Shown piece after piece: positions 26,759 through 34,362 of a stretch of DNA of 64,000 nucleotides. Each line of letters begins with the position of its first letter. Position 1 is the stretch's first letter. A program made the position numbers and the translations under genes. The notes under the pieces are model-generated. The model ran no database searches. It saw nothing but the letters and a program-made list of their open reading frames with translations, and had not been told where the DNA came from. The stretch lies in assembly GCA_944384725.1 (NCBI GenBank), contig CALWUJ010000001.1, positions 62,001-126,000 of the forward strand. The letters are read 5' to 3'. The stretch is from an uncultured Agathobaculum sp. (GTDB taxonomy: Bacteria > Bacillota > Clostridia > Oscillospirales > Butyricicoccaceae).

Positions 26759-27874
26759 TTATTGCTCCATCTGACGAAGACCTTCCTCACGGATATTGCG
26801 GGCGGCGTTATGGTTGCGGTCCAGAGAAAGCCCGCAGTATGGACAAGTGAATGCTGAATCCATCGGAAGTTTGCCCACCTTGCGGCCGCAGGCCGAGCAG
26901 ATCTGCGAACTGGGATAGTAGCGATCCACACGGATGAGGCGCTTTCCCTGCGCGTTCAGGACCTGTTCCAACCGCTTATAAAACGCAGCCGGTGCATTGT
27001 CGCATAGCTTGCCGGATAAAGCCGGTTCATTCTGCATCATACCGGCAAGATCCAGCGTTTCCACACAGACGGCATCGTACTGCTGTGCGAGTGCATGAGC
27101 CTGTTTATACTGCCAGTCCTTGCGCTGGTTAACCACATGGCGTTCAATCTTGGCCGCACGCTGCCGGAACTTCCGCCAACGCCGGCTGCCGGTTTTGAAA
27201 CGGTTGGCCGCACGATGACAGCGGTTGAGTTTGTCCTGTGCCTGATGCCGGAATGCCGGATAGCCCGCGCAGTGACCAGATGAATCGACGTACAGGCCAT
27301 CCTGCGCGTAGTCCAGGCCGACAACCTTGCTGTAATGAATAGGCACTGGATCAACCGGCTGCTGGGGAACAATCAAGTGCAGCGCAACATGATAAAATGC
27401 ATGATAGCAGTCCGCATAGACCGTGGCGCCATAAATACGCGCGCCCTTGGGCAGGTCACGGTGCTGCTCCATCGCGATCGAGCCGATCACAGGCAAAACC
27501 AGATGGTAGTCGCTGATCCCGACATAGTGGTAACGTGCGCTGCGCTGGCTGCGATCCGTTCGACGAAGTTTAATACATGTTATCTTGCCGCTGCACAGGC
27601 GAGGCAGCAGGGAAATGATCCGCTTGCGGACTTGAGTGATTGCAAAGTGGTCTACCTCATTCTCGGTCGGGATCGGGTGGTTCTGGACGAGTGCCTTCAG
27701 TTCTTCGAGACCGGCCCCTTGGCTGTACGACTGATTCACATGGCCTGCCAAAGTATTGTAGGCGCTGTCTTCCTGATCGAAGCGCGCGGCAAGCAAGTTC
27801 TGCTGTACATTTGTGGGATAAATGGGGTATTCGTGGATGCGGAAGTCGTTTTTTTCGTATTTAGTAGTCATCAT
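26759..27874 (-). CDS. tnpB: TnpB-like RNA-guided nuclease (IS200/IS605 OrfB family)
   Basis: 371 aa from ATG 27874 (AGGAGG 8 nt upstream). RuvC-like nuclease residues are all present: Asp188 in VVGLDYAQ, Glu272 in VCVETLDLAG and Asp352 in SLDRNHNAARNI. A zinc finger CSACG ... CPYCG (Cys326/329/344/347) lies between RuvC II and III. The N-terminal half is typical in length but less conserved. TnpB proteins are RNA-guided DNA nucleases that favour retention of their transposon. No tnpA (Y1 transposase) is nearby, as in IS1341-type elements. Flanked by recombinase paralogues and divergent from an XRE gene, which is not standard for this family. Confidence 0.92.
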   Translation of the reverse strand: MMTTKYEKNDFRIHEYPIYPTNVQQNLLAARFDQEDSAYNTLAGHVNQSYSQGAGLEELKALVQNHPIPTENEVDHFAITQVRKRIISLLPRLCSGKITCIKLRRTDRSQRSARYHYVGISDYHLVLPVIGSIAMEQHRDLPKGARIYGATVYADCYHAFYHVALHLIVPQQPVDPVPIHYSKVVGLDYAQDGLYVDSSGHCAGYPAFRHQAQDKLNRCHRAANRFKTGSRRWRKFRQRAAKIERHVVNQRKDWQYKQAHALAQQYDAVCVETLDLAGMMQNEPALSGKLCDNAPAAFYKRLEQVLNAQGKRLIRVDRYYPSSQICSACGRKVGKLPMDSAFTCPYCGLSLDRNHNAARNIREEGLRQMEQ

Positions 27875-27951
27875 ATAGTAATCCTCCTGTCCAATCACAG
27901 TTTTGTTACTCCGTCTGAGACTCTGATGCATCAGCTTTTCTTTATGTTGTC

Positions 27952-27980
27952 ATTATACACTTTTAAGTGTCGTATGTCAA
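27952..27980 (-). promoter_or_regulatory. Consensus sigma-A promoter of tnpB
   Basis: Minus strand TTGACA (27980-27975), 17 nt, TATAAT (27957-27952): both hexamers match consensus perfectly. About 78 bp upstream of the tnpB start codon. Confidence 0.85.
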
Positions 27981-27991
27981 CATCTAAGTGT
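27957..27991. promoter_or_regulatory. Palindromic operator candidate over the tnpB promoter
   Basis: ACACTTTTAAGTGT (27957-27970), a perfect 14-bp palindrome, lies in the spacer of the tnpB promoter. A second related site CAACATCTAAGTGT (27978-27991; 10 of 14 identical, right half perfect) covers the -35 box. Spacing of 21 bp puts them two helical turns apart. The divergent XRE protein at 28079-28297 is the obvious candidate binder. Confidence 0.65.
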
Positions 27992-28022
27992 AAATTATTT
28001 TATTTCTTTCGACGCATAGTAT

Positions 28023-28051
28023 TTGACTTTAGACATTATTTCGTTTATACT
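28023..28051 (+). promoter_or_regulatory. Promoter of XRE regulator next to tnpB
   Basis: TTGACT (28023-28028), 17 nt, TATACT (28046-28051), followed by an AAGGAAAGGGGG RBS and the ATG at 28079. Confidence 0.8.
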
Positions 28052-28078
28052 GAGCTTACAAGGAAAGGGGGCTGCAAA

Positions 28079-28297
28079 ATGGCGTTAAGTATGGGTGAAA
28101 AAATCAAGGTGATCCTGAATCGCCGCAATCTGACGATTACGCAGTTAGCCTCAGCGCTGGATACCTCACGTCAAAACCTGAGTAACAAATTTGCACGCGA
28201 TAATTTTTCAGAGCAGGAATTACGGCAGATTGCAAAGGCACTGAACTGCGAATTTATTGGCAGTTTTAAGATGCTGGATACGGATGAAATCGTTTAA
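28079..28297 (+). CDS. Small XRE-family regulator divergent from tnpB
   Basis: 72 aa Cro/CI-type helix-turn-helix: MGEKIKVILNRRNLTITQLA, SALDTSRQNLSNKFARDNFS, then EQELRQIAKALNCEF, with a short C-terminal extension. It is likely a repressor of tnpB and/or of itself through the palindromes at 27957-27991. It differs from the XRE protein at 24694-24900. The open frame extends upstream to 27335 antisense to tnpB, but the promoter and RBS fix the start at 28079. Confidence 0.88.
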   Translation: MALSMGEKIKVILNRRNLTITQLASALDTSRQNLSNKFARDNFSEQELRQIAKALNCEFIGSFKMLDTDEIV

Positions 28298-28315
28298 ATT
28301 GTTCTGGACGCAGCG

Positions 28316-28359
28316 AAAGCCCCGTTATATCCAACCAAGGATATAACGGGGCTTTTTGC
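28316..28359 (+). terminator. Terminator of XRE regulator
   Basis: AAAGCCCCGTTATATCC-AACCAA-GGATATAACGGGGCTTT followed by TTGC; 17-bp perfect stem. Confidence 0.92.
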
Positions 28360-28411
28360 TATAGAAATCTATCATCACAATAGCTGCTAACGAAGTATCA
28401 TCCGCTGCTTC

Positions 28412-29410
28412 CTACCGCAACACCCACAGATAGTTCTGCACCACAACTTCCGAGCGGTTATGTCCAAGCGAAGCCGAAACCCGCAGCAGTGCGCGCCGAT
28501 CCCAAACCTTACCCTGATGATCCACATAACGGGACGGACGATCCTTTCCATTTTCTCGCGTCCTCTCATTCGGCGGAATCTGCTCAATCTGACGAGCATA
28601 CAACAGATATAATTCCGCCGCATATAGGGCACGGATGCCATGAATGTTAACACGATCAGGAATTTGGGAGCAAATCGGCGTGCCCGGCTCTGCGCGTGCA
28701 AGAATTTCCTGCAAAATGTTTTCGTAGCGGGGTACAATTTCGATCGTCCGCTCACGGCCGCCTTTCGTGTGGACAACTGATTCATCCTGCCGCAGCCTGT
28801 GACTTTTATTGCTCCCGGTCACATGGCAGACCCAACCATCCTGTGTATGCAAAAAATTTTCCCTGCGGATCTGCTGCGCCTCGTCCTTGCGCAGACCTGC
28901 CATCCGACAAATCTGCATGATATCAGCGATGGCAGACTGTCCTTTACTGGTACGGCGCGCAAGCTGCCTGTTATACTCGTCCTCTGAAAAAGTACGGCAG
29001 CGCGTCGCATCCTGAGCGCATACCACCGGACGCTCACTGTGTACCTCCCGCATCGTGCAATTGTGCAGGAATGCAACATCTGCGGTGTACGTTTTGATCG
29101 TAGCTGGCTTTCTTCCTTCATCAATAATCGACTGAACGAATTCACGGTCGTAGTGGCGTTTATGGGCGATCAGCAGCCGACGGCAATCTGGATGATTCTC
29201 CTTCATCCAAACCGCATATTTCTGTGCGATCTTCGCATAGTTATCGATTGTCGTATCTGCGTGCAGTAACCCGCTAGACTGGCGTTTACTGCCGTTCTGT
29301 ACTGCTTCTGCACGCGCACGGTGCTTGCTGACGTTTTTTCCAATCGAAGAGAGCAGACGATCCTCGCAGGCTTTTGCAAATGGTGTGTGTACGTTGTTGT
29401 AGATATTCAT
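28412..29410 (-). CDS. Tyrosine recombinase paralogue B
   Basis: 332 aa, AGGAGG upstream of ATG 29410. Same catalytic layout and numbering as paralogue A: Arg174 (AGLRKDEA), Lys216 (HTKGGRERTI), His257/Arg260 (NIHGIRALYA), His317 (LGHNRSEV), Tyr327 (VQNYLW). Sequences are alike along the full length but clearly diverged, so the duplication is not recent. Both carry the shared upstream element. The conserved C-terminus RRALLRVSASLGH is unusual for integrases in placing the His/Tyr motifs only 15 residues from the end. Confidence 0.85.
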   Translation of the reverse strand: MNIYNNVHTPFAKACEDRLLSSIGKNVSKHRARAEAVQNGSKRQSSGLLHADTTIDNYAKIAQKYAVWMKENHPDCRRLLIAHKRHYDREFVQSIIDEGRKPATIKTYTADVAFLHNCTMREVHSERPVVCAQDATRCRTFSEDEYNRQLARRTSKGQSAIADIMQICRMAGLRKDEAQQIRRENFLHTQDGWVCHVTGSNKSHRLRQDESVVHTKGGRERTIEIVPRYENILQEILARAEPGTPICSQIPDRVNIHGIRALYAAELYLLYARQIEQIPPNERTRENGKDRPSRYVDHQGKVWDRRALLRVSASLGHNRSEVVVQNYLWVLR

Positions 29411-29536
29411 AAAAGCCTCCTGACCCAGCCATGCTTACAGATGAGTATATAAGCATAGCAAAACAGACGCCTGTTTCAAAACAGGAAGCAAGGGGAGGCG
29501 CCACCCCCAATCTTCCAAATGGCATCCACCTTACGG

Positions 29537-29632
29537 TGCCGGCAAACAGTCCTCGCATGAACCTGTCCATGCGGTCAACTGCCGATGCCTTGCCGTTCAA
29601 ACAACTACCGACATGTACACTGGTTATCCCAG
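29537..29632. repeat. Conserved element upstream of recombinase B (copy B)
   Basis: Counterpart of 25980-26075. Words shared with copy A include GGCAAACAG, TGCCTTGCCGTT and CTACCGACATGTACACTG. It continues in the plus direction into an open frame reading VQTTTDMYTGYPSDVDF, so a decayed coding 3' end is one explanation. Confidence 0.65.
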
Positions 29633-30333
29633 CGATGTCGATTTCAAACAAAAAACGCGGAAAGCAGCCGTCAAAATCGCTTCAGAAGAGGCATCCCTAC
29701 TGGTATGCGATCTCTACCGTCCTGCTTAACAGGTAATGATTTCAAGTTTCCCGGCTTTATTTATCTCCAGAATCTTTTCATAATCTGGCGTTTTCATCCG
29801 GGTTTCATTTTACATTTGTTATCGGTACAACAACGTCCTGCCCGGTTATTTTGCGTTTGGCCTCAAAATAACCGGACATTTTGCCTGATATGATACCTAT
29901 GATTTTGTACTTAGGTAATCATGCACTACGCAGCTCTTTCATCTTCAAGGCGAAAAGGGACGGAATTGCAGCAGCCTGCATTTCCGTCCCCTTTCAGAAA
30001 ACGCCGTTTCCGCGACCTCGGCATTTTCCCTCAATACCCGACATTACATCCCGTCGGGTCTGCTCTTTTTTATTGCATTGCAGATGGCAGTCCTCCTTTT
30101 TAGATTTTATAATTATATATGAAAGAAAGCATACCTATCCTTTAATAGGTATGCTTTCTATTTTTCTTATTATTTTTACAGGCTAAACCTATTCTCCAGG
30201 CTACACCTTCGTACTTCTTAATGCTTAAGCTTAGTATATCCCAACAGCAAGAATTTGTCAACAGATCACCGCCGCAGAAATGTTACAGAAGTATTACATT
30301 TCTTAAGCCTACTGCTCCTCTCTATGAGAAAGA
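29633..30333. other. AT-rich non-coding stretch with three strong hairpins
   Basis: No gene recognised. It contains three near-perfect inverted repeats: CCGGTTATTTTG/CAAAATAACCGG (29842-29875), GGGACGGAA...TTCCGTCCC (29957-29990) and AGAAAGCATACCTAT/ATAGGTATGCTTTCT followed by ATTTTTC (30123-30167). The last two resemble intrinsic terminators. Likely remains of several element ends. Confidence 0.6.
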
Positions 30334-30362
30334 TTGACAATTCCCTCGCATAATGATATAAA
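30334..30362 (+). promoter_or_regulatory. Promoter ahead of a decayed ORF and the 51-aa gene
   Basis: Consensus TTGACA (30334-30339), 17 nt, TATAAA (30357-30362), then AAAGGAGA (30373-30380). No ATG/GTG/TTG occurs at a sensible distance after that RBS, suggesting that the original first gene of this transcript has decayed. Confidence 0.6.
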
Positions 30363-30610
30363 TAAGATACTTAAAGGAGATTATTATTTTCCTGCTCTCA
30401 GTAGGAAAGCAATCCGGCGCAGCATCGACTGCGCCCACACAACGGAGACTATTTTTCTCAACCTCAAGGAGAACATTCACGACCTTGGGTACAGGTGCGG
30501 ACAGGTCATTATTTACCTGATGGAGAACAGCCTGTAGTTATCACAGCAAACGAAACAAGAATTGTATTGGTCATTTTCCCGCACCTCGCTTTGAATCGAG
30601 GTTTCTCCTG

Positions 30611-30766
30611 ATGATGGCTGAACAGTTCCCGGACAATGTGCCGGATCATGTGCTGGACGAATTGGCGCGTGCGTTATATCCTGCGCTGCTCGCTTTTTAC
30701 GAAGATGAAGCAAACCAGCAGGCATTTGCCGCATGGCAGGCACAGCGCCAGTCTAAAGCTACATAA
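30611..30766 (+). CDS. Small acidic protein (51 aa), mobile-element associated type
   Basis: ATG 30611 (a second ATG follows directly) to TAA 30764-30766. The product has a helical acidic pattern: FPDNVPDHVLDELARALYPA, then a C-terminal AAWQAQRQ segment. Short proteins of this kind (a PDxVxDxLARxLxPxL helix) accompany recombinase genes in clostridial elements, from recollection rather than a search. It is followed at once by a strong terminator, supporting a transcribed unit. Confidence 0.6.
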   Translation: MMAEQFPDNVPDHVLDELARALYPALLAFYEDEANQQAFAAWQAQRQSKAT

Positions 30767-30768
30767 GC

Positions 30769-30816
30769 AAAAGAGGGACGATATCCAAATCCGGATATCG
30801 TCCCTCTTTCATTTTC
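30769..30816 (+). terminator. Terminator after 51-aa gene
   Basis: GAGGGACGATATCC-AAATCC-GGATATCGTCCCTC, 14-bp perfect stem, tail TTTCATTTTC. Confidence 0.9.
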
Positions 30817-30844
30817 TTCCACTGTACATTCTTAGAAGAAAAGC

Positions 30845-30889
30845 AAAAATCCGAACCCGTCCCCAATGGGAACAACGTTCGGATTTTTC
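30845..30889 (-). terminator. Terminator of tRNA-Arg
   Basis: AAAAATCCGAAC ... GTTCGGATTTTT inverted repeat 6 bp beyond the CCA end of the tRNA; minus-strand tail of five T. Confidence 0.85.
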
Positions 30890-30894
30890 ATCTT

Positions 30895-30971
30895 TGGTAC
30901 GCCCGATGCGATTCGAACGCACGGCCTTTGGAGTCGGAGTCCAACGCTCTATCCAGCTGAGCTACGGGCGC
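30895..30971 (-). tRNA. tRNA-Arg (anticodon CCG)
   Basis: 77 nt including encoded CCA. Acceptor GCGCCCG pairs with CGGGCGT (G1-U72 wobble). The D arm is in GTAGCTCAGCTGGATAGAGC; the anticodon arm TTGGA-CTCCGAC-TCCAA gives anticodon CCG; the T arm is GTGCG-TTCGAAT-CGCAT. Reads CGG codons. It marks the right edge of the accessory island, but no duplicate of its 3' end was found near the left edge, so use as an attachment site is unproven. Confidence 0.95.
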
Positions 30972-30984
30972 GGGTACAAAAGGT

Positions 30985-31013
30985 ATTATACCATTTACTG
31001 CCCCGTTTGTAAA
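30985..31013 (-). promoter_or_regulatory. Promoter of tRNA-Arg
   Basis: Minus strand TTTACA (31013-31008), 17 nt, TATAAT (30990-30985). The -35 box lies inside the 3' end of queH. Confidence 0.8.
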
Positions 31014-31570
31014 GTATTCTCGTCTGTCTTTTTCTTTTTCGGCCGTTTCTTATACCGATCCTCCTCAGAAAAGATACAACCACAATATTTCTGCATATAC
31101 AGTCCCAACTCACGCGCCTTGTCCTGTCCTTCGCGGAATCGCGGCGAAAAGTCACGGTGCAAATACGCAACACCATGCTTTTCCGCTGCGCGCTCAGCAA
31201 CCTCGCGCATCAGGGCATGATTTTGATAGGGGCTGACGAACAGCGTCGACGTAAACTGATCAAACCCGTGTTCCGCAGCATAACGTGCCGTCTCTTCAAA
31301 ACGCAGTGTATAGCAAAATGTGCAGCGATTATCAAAATTCGGATATACTCCCTCGATAAACCGACGCAAACCATACTCATTTTCAATCTCAAGCTTAAGA
31401 TCAATGCTTTTGGCGTACTCAACCAGCGTATTTTTGCGCATCTTATATTCGGTAAATGGATGGATGTTCGGATTGTACCAAAATCCCACCGGTTCGATGC
31501 CTTCCTGCCGCAAGGTGTCGATGCAAGCAATGGAACACGGCGCGCAGCAGATATGCAGCAGCGTTTTCAT
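30995..31570 (-). CDS. queH: Epoxyqueuosine reductase QueH
   Basis: 191 aa from ATG 31570 (AGGAGA upstream). DUF208/QueH converts epoxyqueuosine to queuosine in tRNA wobble positions, replacing QueG. Cysteine pairs coordinating the Fe-S cluster and metal are visible: LHICCAPCSIACID at the N-terminus, RCTFCYTLRFEETA, and YMQKYCGCIFSEEDRY. Basic C-terminal tail KKRPKKKK. No other queuosine genes are in the window. Confidence 0.94.
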   Translation of the reverse strand: MKTLLHICCAPCSIACIDTLRQEGIEPVGFWYNPNIHPFTEYKMRKNTLVEYAKSIDLKLEIENEYGLRRFIEGVYPNFDNRCTFCYTLRFEETARYAAEHGFDQFTSTLFVSPYQNHALMREVAERAAEKHGVAYLHRDFSPRFREGQDKARELGLYMQKYCGCIFSEEDRYKKRPKKKKTDENTLQTGQ

Positions 31571-31616
31571 CAAAAATCACTCTCCTGATTTGTTATTTTA
31601 TCACATTTCCCAGCTC

Positions 31617-31645
31617 TTGCAAAGCCCAACTGAAACCGTTATACT
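31617..31645 (+). promoter_or_regulatory. Promoter of aminotransferase/flavoprotein pair
   Basis: TTGCAA (31617-31622), 17 nt, TATACT (31640-31645), then AAGGAGG and ATG 31682. Confidence 0.75.
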
Positions 31646-31681
31646 GAAACCAAGTTATAGATATAAGGAGGCATCTACCTT

Positions 31682-32527
31682 ATGAGGGATATTGCATATT
31701 ATAACGGTATCATCGGCCCGATCGACGAGGTCAAAGCTCCGATCACCGACCGCGGTTTCTATTTCGGTGACGGCGTATACGACGCGGCCATGGTGCATAA
31801 CAAGAAAATCTTTGCGCTTTCCGACCATCTTGACCGCTTTTACAACAGTCTGAAGCTGCTGCGCATTGATCCGCCGATGGAGCGCGATGCCCTCGCAGCT
31901 GTGCTGAACGATCTGGTCAGCCGTCTGGATTCTGACGATCCGCATATGCTCTACTGGCAATCGACCCGCGCAGTTGCACACCGTATGCACGCCTTCCCTA
32001 AGAACGCAAAGGCCAGCTTAATGGCGTTCTCCGAACCGTGCGGCCTTGACCGACAAGATAAGCCTTACAAGCTCATCACGGTTGAAGATACGCGCTTTTT
32101 GCACTGCAACATCAAAACGCTCAACCTGATCCCCAACTGCATGGCGATGCAGCGCGCAGTAGAAGCAGGCTGCGACGAAGTCGTTTTCCATCGCGGAGAC
32201 CGCGTGACCGAGGGCGCACACTCCGGCCTTGCAATTCTGAAAGACGGCGTGTTCTGCACGCCCCCGGCAGATGAACTCATCCTGCCCAGCATCACACGGA
32301 TGCACTTTTTGCAATTATGCGATAAACTCGGCATCCCGTCGCGCATCGCACCGTTCACGGTAGACGAACTCATGCAGGCCGATGAAATCATGATCCTGTC
32401 CACCGGCTCGCACTGTATCTCGGTCAGCCATGTGGATGAAAAACCGGTCGGCGGCAAGGCCACCGCCTTACTGGATCGGTTGCAGCAGGCTTATCAAGAC
32501 TGGTTCATGCAAGAAACCGAGAAATAA
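31682..32527 (+). CDS. Class IV aminotransferase (D-amino acid aminotransferase-like)
   Basis: 281 aa, fold type IV PLP enzyme. TDRGFYFGDGVYDAAMVHN is the N-terminal class IV motif. The PLP lysine is in HCNIKTLNLIPN, and the phosphate-binding end is in LMQADEIMILSTGSHCISV. D-alanine aminotransferase (supplying D-Glu/D-Ala), branched-chain aminotransferase and aminodeoxychorismate lyase share these motifs; the HCNIKTLNLIPN type and length favour the D-amino-acid group. It is 16 bp upstream of the flavoprotein gene. Confidence 0.88.
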   Translation: MRDIAYYNGIIGPIDEVKAPITDRGFYFGDGVYDAAMVHNKKIFALSDHLDRFYNSLKLLRIDPPMERDALAAVLNDLVSRLDSDDPHMLYWQSTRAVAHRMHAFPKNAKASLMAFSEPCGLDRQDKPYKLITVEDTRFLHCNIKTLNLIPNCMAMQRAVEAGCDEVVFHRGDRVTEGAHSGLAILKDGVFCTPPADELILPSITRMHFLQLCDKLGIPSRIAPFTVDELMQADEIMILSTGSHCISVSHVDEKPVGGKATALLDRLQQAYQDWFMQETEK

Positions 32528-32543
32528 CGAAAGGAAGCAAGCC

Positions 32544-33404
32544 ATGCCATCTATTCTTATCATCGGCGGCGGTCCTGCCGGACTCAGCGCCGCCATTTAC
32601 GCCGCACGCGCTGGCATCCAGACCATTGTTGCTTATAAAGACGGCGGTGCACTGGAAAAAACCGATAAAATCGAAAACTACTTCGGCTTTGTCGACGTGA
32701 TTTCCGGTCCCGAACTGCTTGTGCGCGGACGCGCACAGGCGGAGCGTTTGGGCACACAGCTGATCCAGACCGAGGTCACCGGCGTGGAATACGCAGAAAA
32801 GGGCTTTACCGTCAAAACGACCCAAGGTGCGTTCGCCGCGGACGCAGTTATTCTCGCCACCGGCGCGCCACGCGCTACGCCTCCTATCCCGGGTGTGCAG
32901 GAATTAGAAGGGCGCGGTGTCAGCTACTGCGCAATTTGTGACGCATTTTTCTACCGCGGCAAGGCAGTTGCAGTGTTAGGCGAAGGCGAATACGCACTCG
33001 AAGAAGCGCGCACCTTGCTACCGGTCGCAGCGTCGGTCACACTGCTGACAAGCGGCGCTCCCGCCCCCAGTGATTTGCCGGATGGACTGCTTGTGGACGA
33101 ACGTCCGGTCACCGCGATCGAGGGTGAGGACAAGGTCGCGCGCGTAGCATTCCAGTCCGGTGACCCACTTGCTGTCGACGGTGTATTCATTGCCTACGGA
33201 ACCGCAGGCAGCAGCGATTTTGCCCGTAAATTAGGCGCACAATTGGACGGAAATAAAATTCAGGCCACACAGGACGGCGCGACCGCCGTTCCCGGCCTAT
33301 TTGCCGCAGGCGACTGCACCGGCGGGCTGCTGCAAGTAGCCAAAGCCGTCTCAGATGGCGCGCAGGCAGCGTTAAGCGCCATCAAATACGTTCGCAAAGC
33401 GTAA
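32544..33404 (+). CDS. Thioredoxin reductase-like flavoprotein, possibly ferredoxin-dependent
   Basis: 286 aa. FAD motif IIGGGPAGLSAAIYAARAG at residues 6-24, redox CAIC (Cys129/Cys132) in SYCAICDAFF, and the second FAD motif LFAAGDCTGGLLQVAKAV. The NADPH site of classical TrxR is not recognisable: GxGxxA is replaced by LGEGEYALEEA and the HRRxxFRA arginine motif is missing, with a shortened second domain. Ferredoxin-dependent flavin thioredoxin reductases of clostridia have this combination. Convergent with trxA, its likely partner. Confidence 0.88.
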   Translation: MPSILIIGGGPAGLSAAIYAARAGIQTIVAYKDGGALEKTDKIENYFGFVDVISGPELLVRGRAQAERLGTQLIQTEVTGVEYAEKGFTVKTTQGAFAADAVILATGAPRATPPIPGVQELEGRGVSYCAICDAFFYRGKAVAVLGEGEYALEEARTLLPVAASVTLLTSGAPAPSDLPDGLLVDERPVTAIEGEDKVARVAFQSGDPLAVDGVFIAYGTAGSSDFARKLGAQLDGNKIQATQDGATAVPGLFAAGDCTGGLLQVAKAVSDGAQAALSAIKYVRKA

Positions 33405-33412
33405 ATCATCAA

Positions 33413-33448
33413 AAAAAACGGAAGCGAAAACCGCTTCCGTTTTTATTT
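33413..33448. terminator. Bidirectional terminator, flavoprotein/trxA
   Basis: AAAAACGGAAGCG-AAAA-CCGCTTCCGTTTTT between two convergent stops. Confidence 0.92.
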
Positions 33449-33452
33449 TGCT

Positions 33453-33758
33453 TTACAGCAGCGCAAGGATGTTCTCCTTAGGCATAGCACCAACCGCCTT
33501 ATTCGCGATCTGGCCATTCTTCATCACGACCAGCGTCGGAATGCTCATCACGCCAAACTGCTGCGCCAACTCGCCCTGCTCGTCGACATTGATTTTACCA
33601 ACCTTAATATCGGTTCGCTCTTCTGCAATCTCGTCCACGATCGGCGAAACCATACGGCAGGGGCCGCACCAGCTTGCCCAAAAATCGAGCAGCACCGGCT
33701 GATCCGAATTCAGCACTTCATTTGTAAAATTTTCTTTGGTAATCGTTAAAACTGCCAT
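33453..33758 (-). CDS. trxA: Thioredoxin
   Basis: 101 aa from ATG 33758 (AAGGAG upstream); the longer frame to 33833 has no RBS. Active site FWASWCGPCRM and cis-Pro in MSIPTLVVMKNG. General protein disulfide reductase; the flavoprotein at 32544-33404 encoded opposite is its probable reductase. Confidence 0.97.
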   Translation of the reverse strand: MAVLTITKENFTNEVLNSDQPVLLDFWASWCGPCRMVSPIVDEIAEERTDIKVGKINVDEQGELAQQFGVMSIPTLVVMKNGQIANKAVGAMPKENILALL

Positions 33759-33907
33759 TATTAGACACTCCTTTTTCTCTATTTTCTTCGCGCGTGCATG
33801 TGGCTGTATCTGAGCGCAGGCTATACACGGCATCCTCCGGTATCATCTTTTGTCAAACGTGCACCGGATCACTCTTATTATAACAGGTTTCTGCAAAAAG
33901 AAAACAT

Positions 33908-34291
33908 TTATTTTGCTTGCTGCATAGCTTTGTGCTCCTCAGCCAGTTCATCATAGAGTTGATGGAACAACCAGCCCAGATTGGTTTCGGTCACAATCGC
34001 CTTGTACGGTATGGAAACGCTGCTTTTTTTCATCTCTCGCAGCAAAATTTCCAGCCGTTTATCGGTAAATCCATCCATCACCAGCACCGGTTCCGCCAGC
34101 GCAGGTGCCTCCGGATTTTCCCGTGCGTCAAATCCTTTTCGTCCCAACAGACAACCAATCGTCTGCCCCACCGCTTCCGACGAAACATTTTTGATGCGTA
34201 CGCCCATACGCACCAGAATGGATTTGAGCAGCGCACCCTGTGCTCCACCTTCTGGTTCATAAAACAGCACAGTTTCTCGAGATACTGCCAT
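33908..34291 (-). CDS. DUF3783 domain protein
   Basis: 127 aa from ATG 34291 (AAGGAG upstream). The FYEPEGGAQGALLKSIL start and VLVMDGFTDKRLEILLREMK centre are characteristic of the DUF3783 family, found in Firmicutes next to redox or regulatory genes. No catalytic residues are recognised; function unknown. 71 bp after the LysR gene on the same strand. Confidence 0.85.
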   Translation of the reverse strand: MAVSRETVLFYEPEGGAQGALLKSILVRMGVRIKNVSSEAVGQTIGCLLGRKGFDARENPEAPALAEPVLVMDGFTDKRLEILLREMKKSSVSIPYKAIVTETNLGWLFHQLYDELAEEHKAMQQAK

Positions 34292-34362
34292 AATAGATCT
34301 CTCCTTTTTATCAAATATTTCCGTCAACGAATTCTCATCAAGAGCCATCGCCATAACTCCAA

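Noticed and set aside
30334-30537. 67-codon plus-strand frame
   Set aside because: Its ATG-like start lies inside the promoter -35 box, so the frame would not be transcribed from its start; no family resemblance.
18646-30971. Island inserted at tRNA-Arg with duplicated tRNA 3' end
   Set aside because: No copy of the tRNA 3' sequence (GATTCGAACGC in plus orientation) was seen near the left edge of the accessory region.
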